Source of the DNA: Veillonella rodentium
Lineage (GTDB): Bacteria; Bacillota; Negativicutes; Veillonellales; Veillonellaceae
DNA: 64,000 nucleotides
Direction of reading: 5' to 3'
Assembly (NCBI RefSeq): GCF_900187285.1
Contig: NZ_LT906470.1
Span: 1,932,001-1,996,000 of the forward strand
Shown here: piece after piece, positions 54,840 to 63,803 of the stretch
Layout of the letters: each line of letters opens with the position of its first letter
How positions within the stretch are numbered: position 1 is the stretch's first letter
Made by a program: the position numbers and the translations under genes
Notes under the pieces: generated by a model
Told to the model about the DNA's origin: nothing
Database searches by the model: none
What the model saw: only the letters and a program-made list of their open reading frames with translations

Positions 54840-56198
54840 CTACAGCTGCCGCTTCAATTCCAATAAGCTTATACCCAAAGCCTCGGCCGCCGTTACAAGA
54901 TCATCATACTCATACTTAATCGATGTCCCGTCAGCCCCATAGGCCTTTTTATACCTGATAACCTGCCCCTTATGCGTGATAGAACCGGACTCTCTATGTA
55001 AAATGTGTCGTTCCTTTCTCTGAAAGCGGAGCCCCAGCGTTGTGGTATGTTTCAACAACAACTGTTCTATCTCAGCGCGATGTTCCTCATGACATAACAC
55101 GGTAATCATCGTGCCGGGACGCTGCTTTTTCATCATAACGGATGTAGTAAAGACATCGAGCGCCGAAGATGTTATCAGTTTCTCCACCGCATATCCGATT
55201 TCCTCCGCCGTCATATCATCAATATTACATTGAATCTCTATGATTTCATCATCCTTATAGAGGGCATCGGTCACATCGCGTGCATTCCTCCGCTCAGAAT
55301 TCTCAATGGAATGTCCAGCCGTATCTTCTTTCAATGTAATCGTATCCACAAAGGCGCGTACACAGTTAGGTCGATTATATGGCTTCGTTCCGAATCCATA
55401 CGACACAGATTCAACGCGCATCACGGGCATCGGTCCGAAATCCGTTCCAAAATATCGCAATAGCGCAACCCCTGTAGGCGTACAAAGTTCGCCTTCCACC
55501 TGATAATCCGTATAACACGGCAAGCCTTGTAACAGTTTCATCGTGGCCGGCGCCGGTACATTCAATGTGCCGTGAGCACAATGCACCGTACCATATCCCA
55601 TATGAATGGGCGACACCATAATCCGGTCGAACGCAAGATAATACAATACATAACATACCGCCACCACATCGGCGATGGCATCATAGGCACCGACCTCATG
55701 AAAGTGAATCATATTCACATCTGTCCCGTGTACCTCAGCCTCCGCATCGGCAATTAACCGATACACCGCCAAAGCATCGAGTTTTACCTCATCCGGTAAG
55801 GACAAGCCATTAATAATTTTCTGAACATCCAACAATGTATGATGAGAATGTGAGTGATGGAGATGTAAGTGATGATAATCCTGTTCATGATGCTGCTGAC
55901 TATCATGTCGCTCATGGCCATAAGCCTGCTGATCATGATTGTGCTGACTATAATTATGATGATCACGATGATCAGAAATTATATCTTCATCCTCTATATG
56001 ACCGTCGACGGCAACCGTACAATGATACCCCTGTAAATCGCATTCTTCCTTCGGTTCCAATCGATAAGTCACCTTGGGGATGCCGACAGTATTTAATCTT
56101 TCAATCCATCGAAAAGGATCGTCCGTCAGTCCCAATACAGTCGCCGTCAGCATATCCCCGGCGACCCCCATCTGACAGTCTAAAAATAACCGCTTCAT
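54840..56198 (-). CDS. larC: Nickel-pincer cofactor nickel insertion protein LarC
   Basis: A 452-residue LarC, the CTP-dependent cyclometallase that inserts nickel into the cofactor. The N-terminus LDCQMGVAGDMLTATVLGL is typical; residues about 77-120 are a His-rich stretch with about 17 histidines that can hold nickel; the C-terminal part (ECN-like IQCNIDDMTAEEIGYAVEKL) follows. In L. plantarum the gene is split and joined by frameshifting, whereas here it is one frame. AAAGGG precedes the ATG. It follows larB by 31 bases. Confidence 0.93.
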   Translation of the reverse strand: MKRLFLDCQMGVAGDMLTATVLGLTDDPFRWIERLNTVGIPKVTYRLEPKEECDLQGYHCTVAVDGHIEDEDIISDHRDHHNYSQHNHDQQAYGHERHDSQQHHEQDYHHLHLHHSHSHHTLLDVQKIINGLSLPDEVKLDALAVYRLIADAEAEVHGTDVNMIHFHEVGAYDAIADVVAVCYVLYYLAFDRIMVSPIHMGYGTVHCAHGTLNVPAPATMKLLQGLPCYTDYQVEGELCTPTGVALLRYFGTDFGPMPVMRVESVSYGFGTKPYNRPNCVRAFVDTITLKEDTAGHSIENSERRNARDVTDALYKDDEIIEIQCNIDDMTAEEIGYAVEKLITSSALDVFTTSVMMKKQRPGTMITVLCHEEHRAEIEQLLLKHTTTLGLRFQRKERHILHRESGSITHKGQVIRYKKAYGADGTSIKYEYDDLVTAAEALGISLLELKRQL

Positions 56199-56229
56199 TA
56201 TCGTTACCCTTTACTCATAACCCATGCAA

Positions 56230-57012
56230 TCACTCGCTTTCACCGATATGGTTAATCATATTCGCCATATATGCGGCGCCGAATCCGTTGTCGATGTTTA
56301 CCACGGAAATGCCGCTGGCACAGGAATTAAGCATGGACAACAGCGCCGTTACACCGCCGAAAGCCGTCCCGTAGCCGACACTGGTAGGCACGGCAATCAC
56401 CGGAACATCCACGAGCCCGCCTACAACACTGGCAAGAGCGCCCTCCATTCCGGCGATAACGACGATAACCTTAGCACTCATCAGCTCATCCAGATGATGA
56501 AGGAGACGATGAATACCGGCCACGCCCACATCATAGATGCGATGTACCGAATTTCCATAAAATTCCGCCGTCAGAGCACATTCCTCCGCCACATTACAGT
56601 CGCTGGTACCGCCCGTCACAACCGCAATATGACTGCTTGTCTTTTCAACGGGCATATCACCGACGATGCCGATACGTCCGGCCTCATAATAATGTAGAGA
56701 TACATGCGTTTGCATGATCTGTGATATCTGCGTTTGAACGGCCTGTGCCATCGCTTTCGGCAATCGTGTCACCAATATGTTATCGATTCCGTTGGCTTTC
56801 ATGGATTGGATAATGCCGACAACTTGTTCAACGGTTTTACCTTCACCGTAAATAACCTCGGGTACACCTTGGCGCACGGTGCGATGCAGATCCACATGAG
56901 CATAGCCCAGATCCTGAAACGGCGCCTGCTTCAAGGTCAGCAATGCCGTATCGATATCGACAGTTCCATTTTTAACAGCCTCTAACAAAGTACGTACATC
57001 CTGACTCATCAT
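56230..57012 (-). CDS. larB: Nickel-pincer cofactor biosynthesis protein LarB
   Basis: A 260-residue LarB, which carboxylates and hydrolyses nicotinic acid adenine dinucleotide at the start of cofactor synthesis. The C-terminal PurE-like domain is clear: HIAVVTGGTSDCNVAEECALTAEFYGN, AGMEGALASVVGGLVDVPVIAVPTSVGYG and LNSCASGISVVNIDNGFGAAYMA. AGAGG precedes two adjacent ATG codons, the first of which is used here. It overlaps the larE stop by 4 bases. Confidence 0.95.
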   Translation of the reverse strand: MMSQDVRTLLEAVKNGTVDIDTALLTLKQAPFQDLGYAHVDLHRTVRQGVPEVIYGEGKTVEQVVGIIQSMKANGIDNILVTRLPKAMAQAVQTQISQIMQTHVSLHYYEAGRIGIVGDMPVEKTSSHIAVVTGGTSDCNVAEECALTAEFYGNSVHRIYDVGVAGIHRLLHHLDELMSAKVIVVIAGMEGALASVVGGLVDVPVIAVPTSVGYGTAFGGVTALLSMLNSCASGISVVNIDNGFGAAYMANMINHIGESE

Positions 57013-57752
57013 CGCACCTCTAAATCCAATAACACCGCATCAAACAAAGGACTCAACTGTTTTATTATGAGCTCCCTATATTGCAATACGTTTTCCAACT
57101 GCGATTGAGGCACCTGAATTTTAGCTATATTGCCAAGTAATCGTACGCGAAAATCGGAAAATCCCAACGAAAAAAGATATCCCTCCGCCTCTTCCACTTT
57201 GCGAAGTCCATCCCTTGTAATCCTCTGCCCCGCAGGAAATCGCGTAGCAAGGCACGCATACGCCGGTTTATTCCACGTAAACAACCCCGCCTCACGCGAT
57301 GCGTTTCGAATCATGGACTTTGTCAGCCCGCACGTCCTAAGAGGAGAATGTATGTGGAGTTCCTGAATCGCCTTCATGCCCGGACGATCATCATACTCAT
57401 CGCTCGCATTGGTGCCGTCCGCCACATAGTGAAAGCCGTCATGATTCGCCGCCTCGATAATTGCATTAAATACATGCTGTTTACAGTAATAACAGCGATT
57501 ATCCGGATTGGCGACAATCCTTTCATCCCTCAACGGGTCAACTGTTATTTCCTGTACCGAAACGCCCAGAGACGCGGCCAAACGCAATGCATCGGCCCTT
57601 TCAAAATCCGGAACGAACGGAGATTTCACAAAATAGGGCTGCACCGTAAGGCCCGCTTTCACAGCCGCATATAACAGATACGATGAATCGACACCGCCGG
57701 AGAATGCGATGGCTAAACGCTCAAAGCGTTTTAAATAATCAACCAGCTCCAT
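57009..57752 (-). CDS. larE: ATP-dependent sacrificial sulfur transferase LarE
   Basis: A 247-residue PP-loop enzyme that adds sulfur to the pyridinium ring of the cofactor. The ATP loop SGGVDSSYL is at residues 18-26, NRCYYCK near residue 86, and the sulfur-donor region NKPAYACLATRFPAG has a single Cys at 167, fitting the sacrificial-cysteine type rather than the Fe-S type (inference). The start MELVDYL follows AGGAGG. It is first of the larE-larB-larC run; larA1 lies about 190 bases upstream. Confidence 0.94.
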   Translation of the reverse strand: MELVDYLKRFERLAIAFSGGVDSSYLLYAAVKAGLTVQPYFVKSPFVPDFERADALRLAASLGVSVQEITVDPLRDERIVANPDNRCYYCKQHVFNAIIEAANHDGFHYVADGTNASDEYDDRPGMKAIQELHIHSPLRTCGLTKSMIRNASREAGLFTWNKPAYACLATRFPAGQRITRDGLRKVEEAEGYLFSLGFSDFRVRLLGNIAKIQVPQSQLENVLQYRELIIKQLSPLFDAVLLDLEVR

Positions 57753-57819
57753 CGACATCCTCCTCAAACTGTACAGATTCCAACATACGAAATAATCTAT
57801 GATTCATACTGAACTTTGC

Positions 57820-57920
57820 ACCTGTAACGTAGATACTCTACCTGTATCATAGATACTCTGTATAAGATACACTTAGCCTCAGTAACCTCAGTATAAGATA
57901 ATCTTTAGCCTCAATTAAAA
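57820..57920. repeat. Two adjacent pairs of tandem repeats between larA1 and larE
   Basis: A 20-base unit is repeated at 57820-57839 and 57840-57859 (both end TAGATACTCT), followed at once by a 30-31-base unit at 57860-57890 and 57891-57920 (both start GTATAAGATA and contain TTAGCCTCA). They occupy most of the gap and may tune the larE-larB-larC promoter. Confidence 0.65.
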
Positions 57921-57944
57921 CAAATTTCTAAACCTGAATGATTT

Positions 57945-59219
57945 CTACTCTACAATAACCGTGGTTCCGTTCGGAATAATCGTAATCGATGCATCCTCGC
58001 CTTTAATTCCTCTCGCAATGGATACCGCTTCATCCAGCGTGGAAGCCGGTATCATATGCATATCCCGTATCACCTGATGATCACAGTCGGTCGTCACCAC
58101 GATAACGGAATAATGATTCAAAATTCTTGCAAGAATCTGAATTTTCCATTGATACGGCTTTGTCTCATTCCTTGGAACACCGTGAATATCATCTAATATC
58201 TGCTGTGCACTGTCCATGCCCTTAATCGCATCATACAAAGCCTGTCCGCCATGTCCTTCTTTACAGGAAGCCGCCAGAATGATGACGCCCCCGTCATTAC
58301 AGGATGCCTCGGCCGCTGTCATCCCCTTTACGGACTGATAAATATTCTGATCCGACGGATAGCCGCCGTTGCTGGTAATGACGATATCCGCAGGGATGCG
58401 CTTCACCGACGATAAAGAACGGATAAATTCATACCCTTCTTTGTGGGCATCTACGCAATCACCGGCAACAGCTTTGATGATTTCCTTTTTTCTGTCGATG
58501 ACAACATTGAGAATAAACTGTAAATCCGCTTTTCTAGCGGCATACAGCATGTCTTTATGAATCGGATTTTCATCGATGATACCGGTCCGCGAAAATTCAC
58601 TTTCAATAAATTCGGCACAATGATTGGCAAGAACAGTCACCTTAGATGCCACACCGGGCAGTACCGATTTACGTCCGCCGGAAAATCCCGCAAAGAAATG
58701 AGGATTGATGAGCCCTTCCGCAATCAATAACTCCGTCTCTACAGCCAATCTGTTGATAATACATTTGCCCCCTGACGGTAATGTACCGATTTCAACCATG
58801 TTCGCATCATCCTCGGAATCATGATTGATCAACGTCTCATGATTAACGATATCCTCGCCGAAACGGGCGACCATCTCCTCATGAGTCATGGGCCTGTGAA
58901 AGCCTGTGGCAATCAGAATCGTAATATCAATCGCGGGATTCACAGCGCGGATACGGCGAAGCAAAATAGGCAATGTCACCTTGCTTGGCATCGGCCGCGT
59001 ATGGTCACTCGTGATAATCACCATATTCTTCTTACCTTTTACCAATATTTCCAACGGAGGACTGTTGACAGGATGGTCCAAAGCATACTCTACCGACTCG
59101 CTCTGACTCAACTCAGCCTGATACGAAGCCGCATTTGACTCCAACACGCCCGAAACGAAACGCTCATCAAGAGACACATCCAGCTTTTTATAATCATAAG
59201 GAAAAGTATACGTTTTCAT
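57945..59219 (-). CDS. larA: Lactate racemase family protein LarA (copy 1)
   Basis: A 424-residue LarA. Catalytic and cofactor residues are visible: TSDHTRPMPSK, ATGFHRPMTHEE (His), INPHFFAGFSGGRKSVLPG (His and the cofactor-bound Lys) and ANHCAEF (His). It interconverts L- and D-lactate using the nickel-pincer nucleotide; related LarA proteins act on other 2-hydroxy acids. The start MKTYTFPYD follows GGAGGG. It is upstream of larE-larB-larC on the same strand, which supports true lactate racemase activity. Confidence 0.92.
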   Translation of the reverse strand: MKTYTFPYDYKKLDVSLDERFVSGVLESNAASYQAELSQSESVEYALDHPVNSPPLEILVKGKKNMVIITSDHTRPMPSKVTLPILLRRIRAVNPAIDITILIATGFHRPMTHEEMVARFGEDIVNHETLINHDSEDDANMVEIGTLPSGGKCIINRLAVETELLIAEGLINPHFFAGFSGGRKSVLPGVASKVTVLANHCAEFIESEFSRTGIIDENPIHKDMLYAARKADLQFILNVVIDRKKEIIKAVAGDCVDAHKEGYEFIRSLSSVKRIPADIVITSNGGYPSDQNIYQSVKGMTAAEASCNDGGVIILAASCKEGHGGQALYDAIKGMDSAQQILDDIHGVPRNETKPYQWKIQILARILNHYSVIVVTTDCDHQVIRDMHMIPASTLDEAVSIARGIKGEDASITIIPNGTTVIVE

Positions 59220-59343
59220 GATTAACCCTCCGTAGCCGCCAGAACTCATATATATGTTAAGTATAGCACCGAACCGTATAATCAATCTATAAAATCCACG
59301 TGAAATCAAACAGCTTTGGAGGCCCTCTTAGTTTCATGCGAGA

Positions 59344-59407
59344 AGAGGCGCCATTAGAAACATCAGCAATCGTTTTTGTAAACAGTATTGAGACAATTGG
59401 CGCCTCT
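59344..59407. terminator. Hairpin with 10-bp stem downstream of the ClC gene
   Basis: AGAGGCGCCA pairs with TGGCGCCTCT around a 44-base interior. It abuts the larger element at 59406-59542; both lie between the ClC gene and larA1. Confidence 0.5.
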
Positions 59408-59542
59408 GTAGCCGAAGTTTTATAAGTAAATAAAATACACCGGCAGGAAAACGACTTAGCGCCGCAAGGGGTGGCTTTGGAGGCTTTCCTGCCGGTGTAT
59501 TTTCAATATATTAAGTTCATATCAATAAAACTTCGGCTACAG
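59406..59542. repeat. Nested inverted-repeat element with conserved loop
   Basis: Outer arms CTGTAGCCGAAGTTTTAT (59406-59423) and its exact complement (59525-59542), inner arms AAAATACACCGGCAGGAAA (59432-59450) and its exact complement (59485-59503). The minus-strand loop begins GCCTCCAAAGCCACC and ends GCGCTAAGTCGT, almost the same as the loop at 36856-36899. It may be a terminator for ClC, a structured RNA or a small mobile element. Confidence 0.7.
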
Positions 59543-59551
59543 CCAACAGCA

Positions 59552-61099
59552 TTACATACTGGATGCAAAAAACGATTTAGCCTCCTTGAGGCGCCCTCGT
59601 TCGCATGAAACCTGCAATTCATCACCGGCCTCAATCACCACATCCCGCAACGGCACGATATATGTCCCGTTTCGTCTGATGCTGACGATCAAAGTCCCGT
59701 CAGGCACACCCAGATCCTGCAGTTGTTTGCCAATATACGGTGCCACCACAGGCACCTTCGTCTGAAAGAAGGTTTGCACCGCTTCCAGATTGCTTTGTCC
59801 GCTCATAGCCCGCAATAAGGAGTCGTAAATTGGCGGTTCTTTCAACAGTTCCGCTACCAAATAGGCAACAATGGTCACGATACCGATGGCATAAATATTT
59901 GAAAAGCTGTTCGTCATTTCAAGAACCAGCAGGATTGCTAAAATCGGAGTTCGCATTGCCGCCGCCAGCATACCGCCCATTGCACAAATGACGAACTGCG
60001 GCACAAACTCACCGGAAATAAGATGCAGTGACGACAGGAGGCTTTCACAAAAGGCACCGGTCGCCGCACCGATAACGAGCATGGGCAAAAAGATGCCCCC
60101 CTGCGCACCGCTGCCATAGCAGAACGTGGTCAACAAAATCTTGCCCGCGACGATGCCCGCAAGGAGCCACACCCCATGCGACTGAAATGCCAAATGCCCC
60201 ACCAGATCATTGCCGCCGCCCAACAACAGCTGCGAATCAAATCCGATAGCCGCCACGGCGACAAATGTAATGACTAATTTCAAAAATCGGGAACATTCGA
60301 GCCAATCAAAGAACCTTTTAAACGCGAAAATCATACGGCAGAAAAAAACGCCGCACAATCCGGTGAACACGCCCACACCGAGAAGAGACGGGAAATACTC
60401 CAGAGGCATCCCCGTCGTCACGGAAAAGCCCAGCGCCGGCTCGAGGCCGAAAATACTGACCGTAATGTAATTGGAAATCAACGCCGCCACAAAGGTAGGA
60501 ATGACGAGGTACGGATAAAAACTCTTATGCACCTCTTCAAAAACGAACATCGCCCCCGACACGGGAGCGCTGAAGGCGGCGGTCAAACCGGCCGCAGCAC
60601 CGGCGGAGGTAAGTATACGCTGTTCCCGTAGGCCCGAATTCATCCAGTAAGACACGATTTTACCGGCGGAGCCGCCGATTTGTACGGCCGGGCCTTCCCG
60701 TCCCACTGAAAACCCCGCAAAGCCCGTCAGCACGCCGCCAATCATCTTGGATACGAACGTACGATACGGCTTCATATCGAACAAACCCAGCATTTCCCCT
60801 TCGATTTGAGGAATGCCGGATCCGCCAGACAACGGCGCCCACTGTAGCAGGCGGTCCACGATAAAGGCAAATAGAATCATCCCTGCGAGCCAAATTAACG
60901 CCCATTCAAGGGAAATTCCATCCATCAGCCCCCACCGCACATGCTCCGATTCGAGGATCAGATAGCGATATGTGGCGCCGCCGAACCCTGCGATGACACC
61001 GACCAAGGCGCCTTTCAGAATCAATTCGGATAACAGAATACGATTCATGGACATATCCGCTAAGGTGGAACTGCGTTTATTCAATTTCCATAATTTCAT
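59552..61099 (-). CDS. ClC-family chloride channel/antiporter with RCK-C domain
   Basis: A 515-residue ClC protein. The three selectivity motifs are present: GGSGIPQIEG, GFSVGREGPAVQIGG (with the gating Glu, suggesting proton-coupled exchange) and GAQGGIFLPMLVIG. The C-terminal 80 residues (VPVVAPYIGKQLQDLGVPDGTLIVSIRRNGTYIVPLRDVVIEAGDEL) form a TrkA-C regulatory domain. It moves chloride or another anion; its motifs are those of chloride rather than fluoride types. The start MKLWKLN follows GGAGGG. It lies between the two larA genes. Confidence 0.92.
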   Translation of the reverse strand: MKLWKLNKRSSTLADMSMNRILLSELILKGALVGVIAGFGGATYRYLILESEHVRWGLMDGISLEWALIWLAGMILFAFIVDRLLQWAPLSGGSGIPQIEGEMLGLFDMKPYRTFVSKMIGGVLTGFAGFSVGREGPAVQIGGSAGKIVSYWMNSGLREQRILTSAGAAAGLTAAFSAPVSGAMFVFEEVHKSFYPYLVIPTFVAALISNYITVSIFGLEPALGFSVTTGMPLEYFPSLLGVGVFTGLCGVFFCRMIFAFKRFFDWLECSRFLKLVITFVAVAAIGFDSQLLLGGGNDLVGHLAFQSHGVWLLAGIVAGKILLTTFCYGSGAQGGIFLPMLVIGAATGAFCESLLSSLHLISGEFVPQFVICAMGGMLAAAMRTPILAILLVLEMTNSFSNIYAIGIVTIVAYLVAELLKEPPIYDSLLRAMSGQSNLEAVQTFFQTKVPVVAPYIGKQLQDLGVPDGTLIVSIRRNGTYIVPLRDVVIEAGDELQVSCERGRLKEAKSFFASSM

Positions 61100-61436
61100 A
61101 CTATGTCCCTCCGCCTCGAACCGTTTCGGTCCGCACGCTCCATACAGATTAATACTATGCCGCATTATAATACCTTACTGTATTTATAGCATATATTTAT
61201 AACGACCTGAAAATAACTGAATCTCTCAATTTATATTAAATGCATATATATTAGTTATATTCATAATTAGTATACTTGTCCGTATTCACTTTTTCAAGAA
61301 TATTGATTGTAAAAATATATCTACGAACTTGTACACTTGTGATAGATTTTTGTCCTCTTTAAGCGGATTTTCATTTCTATAGAATATACTGAAGGTATAT
61401 CGTTCTGTAGTTTGATATACGTAAGGAGCAACACCA
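61100..61436. other. Divergent AT-rich gap between ClC and larA2
   Basis: A 337-base stretch with TATA-rich sequence, likely holding both promoters. No clear dyad, riboswitch or small gene is seen. Confidence 0.45.
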
Positions 61437-62714
61437 ATGAAAACGTTTCACCTTCCCTATTCTAAAAGCACCGTTGATATTCAGATTCCAGAAACACAAA
61501 TTGCAGGCGTACTGGAATCCAGGGCACACTCATACAAACCTGAGCTTTCACAGGAAGAACTCGTCGAAGCCGCATTGGATCATCCTATAGGGGGTAAATC
61601 ATTAGAAGAGTTGGTAAAGGGAAAATCAAATATGGTCATCATTACAAGCGACCATACGAGACCCGTTCCCAGCAAAGTCACGATGCCGATTCTGTTACGC
61701 CGTATCCGCAGCGCAAATCCGTCCATAGACATCACGATTTTATTGGCAACAGGATTTCATAGACCGACCACAAAAGAGGAAATGATCGATAAATTCGGTG
61801 AGGATATCGTGGCCCATGAAAAAATTGTAAATCATATTTCGGGAGATGCATCCCAAATGGTCAAAATCGGGGTTCTCCCATCCGGTGGCGATTGTATTAT
61901 CAATAAAATCGCCGTCGAAACGGAACTGTTAATCGCCGAAGGTTTCATTGAACCTCACTTCTTCGCAGGCTTCTCGGGCGGTCGTAAATCGGTACTCCCG
62001 GGCATAGCATCGGAGGTGACGGTCATGGCGAACCATTGTGCGGAGTTCATCAACAGCCCCTATGCACGAACCGGTATCATTGAAAACAATCCGATTCATA
62101 AAGATATGGTCTATGCGGCGCGTACGGCTAAACTCGCCTTTATTTTAAATGTTGTTATCGATGCCGATAAACATATCATCAACGCCTTTGCGGGTGATAT
62201 GGAGAAAGCTCACGAAAAAGGTTGTGCCTTTGTATCCGATTTAGCGAGTGTGAAAGCCGTACCTGCCGATATCGTTGTCACTACTAACGGCGGCTACCCG
62301 TTAGATCAAAATATTTACCAGTCCGTAAAAGGCATGACAGCGGCCGAAGCCACCTGTAAGAAAAACGGCGTCATTATCATACTTGCCGCATGTAATGACG
62401 GTCATGGAGGGCAATCCTTATATGAAAATCTGAAAAATGCGACCACCCCGCGAGAATTGCTCGACAGAATCGCCAAAGTACCGCGGAATGAAACGATTCC
62501 CGATCAATGGGAAATGCAAATTCTGGCTAGAATCTTAGATCAGTTCACGGTTATTGTCGTAACAGATCAATGCGATCCTCAAATGTTGACGGATATGCAT
62601 TTAGAACACGCCTATAACTTTGACCAGGCGTTACAAACAGCAATGAAAAAGGTCGGTGAAGATGCCAAAATCACGGTTATCCCTGACGGTGTATCCGTAA
62701 TCGTGAAACAATAA
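61437..62714 (+). CDS. larA2: Lactate racemase family protein LarA (copy 2)
   Basis: A 425-residue paralogue of the larA1 product with the same key residues: ITSDHTRPVPSK, TGFHRPTTKEE, IEPHFFAGFSGGRKSVLPG and ANHCAEF. It is closely similar to larA1 along its length, so the two probably arose by duplication. It lies outside the larE-B-C run, on the other strand, with its own promoter region. It may racemise lactate under different control or act on another 2-hydroxy acid. AAGGAG precedes the ATG. Confidence 0.9.
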   Translation: MKTFHLPYSKSTVDIQIPETQIAGVLESRAHSYKPELSQEELVEAALDHPIGGKSLEELVKGKSNMVIITSDHTRPVPSKVTMPILLRRIRSANPSIDITILLATGFHRPTTKEEMIDKFGEDIVAHEKIVNHISGDASQMVKIGVLPSGGDCIINKIAVETELLIAEGFIEPHFFAGFSGGRKSVLPGIASEVTVMANHCAEFINSPYARTGIIENNPIHKDMVYAARTAKLAFILNVVIDADKHIINAFAGDMEKAHEKGCAFVSDLASVKAVPADIVVTTNGGYPLDQNIYQSVKGMTAAEATCKKNGVIIILAACNDGHGGQSLYENLKNATTPRELLDRIAKVPRNETIPDQWEMQILARILDQFTVIVVTDQCDPQMLTDMHLEHAYNFDQALQTAMKKVGEDAKITVIPDGVSVIVKQ

Positions 62715-62804
62715 CCCCCTTTTAAGGTTGTCCGCCACAATGACGCCTATAGAGACAAATCAGGATTCCTATAGTTAACATCTATACATTTCAAACAGTT
62801 CCAT

Positions 62805-62820
62805 GTGAAAGCACTTTCAC
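62805..62820. repeat. Palindrome of two GTGAAAG words
   Basis: GTGAAAGCACTTTCAC is a perfect 16-base palindrome built from two facing copies of the word that is over-represented across the window. It lies 90 bases past the larA2 stop. A similar pair, GTGAAAGT-CC-ACTTTCAC, is at 26342-26359. Confidence 0.8.
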
Positions 62821-62860
62821 TCGAACTCCAGCCCATAAAGTATATATAACCACATAGAGA

Positions 62861-62935
62861 AAGGCTATACATAATCGCTCGGAACAGCCATTTATTAAAG
62901 GTCCTGTTCCTGTAAATACGATTATGTATAGCCTT
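62861..62935. repeat. Compound hairpin replacing the end of an alcohol dehydrogenase gene
   Basis: AAGGCTATACATAATCG (62861-62877) and its exact complement (62919-62935) enclose an inner GGAACAG/CTGTTCC stem (62881-62887, 62904-62910). It sits where the last third of the alcohol dehydrogenase should be, and now supplies part of the broken reading frame. Confidence 0.7.
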
Positions 62936-62965
62936 CTTTTACTAAATCTGCAGATTTCATTAAAA

Positions 62966-63678
62966 CCTTCGTAATCACCGGCCACTGCGCTGCGTAACGA
63001 GCGACTGATAATTTCAATCGCTTTTAAATGGAGCATATCCGTCAATTCCCAAGCACCGCGCGTAATATAACCCTCGACGGCATGCACAAGCGCATCCATC
63101 CCTGTCGCGGCGCATAGACCGGTCGGCATCGATGCGGACATATCGGGATCCACGATGGCCACAATAGGAATATCATGCGGATCGACGCAGACGAACTTGC
63201 GATTCTTTTCGACATCTGTAATGACATAGTTGATAGTCACCTCAGCCGCCGTACCGGACGTAGTCGTGACCGCGATAATCGGCAAGCAAGGATTCTTGGT
63301 AGGGGCCACACCTTCAAGACTGCGCACATCGGCAAACTCCGGATTCGTCATAATCGTAGCGATAGCCTTGCTCGTGTCGATAGGGCTGCCTCCGCCGACA
63401 GCGACGATAACATCTGCACCGGCCGCTTTACAGGCTTCGACACCGGCCTTTACGTTCTCAATGGTCGGATTCGGTTTGATACCGTCATAAACGACATACT
63501 CGATTCCCGCCGCATCAAGCAAATCCGTTACCTTCGTCGCCACCTTGAACTCAAATAAATCAGGTGTGGATGTAACAAGAGCCTTCCTAAAATGACGATT
63601 CCTGATTTCATTGACGATTTCCTGAATCGCACCCTGCCCGAAATAGGACGTACCGTTTAATATCATTCTTTGAGCCAT
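62966..63678 (-). pseudogene. Truncated iron-containing alcohol dehydrogenase (FucO-like)
   Basis: The first 235 or so residues are a good group III alcohol dehydrogenase: GTSYFGQGAIQEI, VAVGGGSPIDTSKAIA (NAD-binding), TTTSGTAAEVT, and the metal-ligand Asp region DPDMSAS and first His in MDALVHAVEGY. After AVAGDYEGFNEIC homology stops; the usual HG-x-AH metal-binding half and the rest, about 140 residues, are missing. The frame runs on through a hairpin to 62791 with unrelated residues. AGGAG precedes the ATG. Lactaldehyde reductase-type activity would be expected of the intact enzyme. The product is probably inactive. Confidence 0.8.
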
Positions 63679-63709
63679 ATACATCACTCCTAACGTATAT
63701 AAAAGATAA

Positions 63710-63752
63710 AACCGACAGAGGATTACTATACTTAGTAATTCTCCATCGGTTA
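63710..63752 (-). terminator. Terminator between GH3 gene and alcohol dehydrogenase remnant
   Basis: ACCGA, AGAG and ATTACT pair in order with AGTAAT, CTC and TCGGT, forming an imperfect long stem past the stop of the glycoside hydrolase gene on the minus strand. Confidence 0.55.
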
Positions 63753-63803
63753 TGTAAACTCCTGTATATAATTTTCATCACGTACTATAGATATGACACG
63801 AAC

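Noticed and set aside
59552-61099. Fluoride-specific ClC with fluoride riboswitch
   Set aside because: The selectivity motifs are of the GSGIP/GREGP chloride type, and the nearby structured element does not match the fluoride aptamer consensus.
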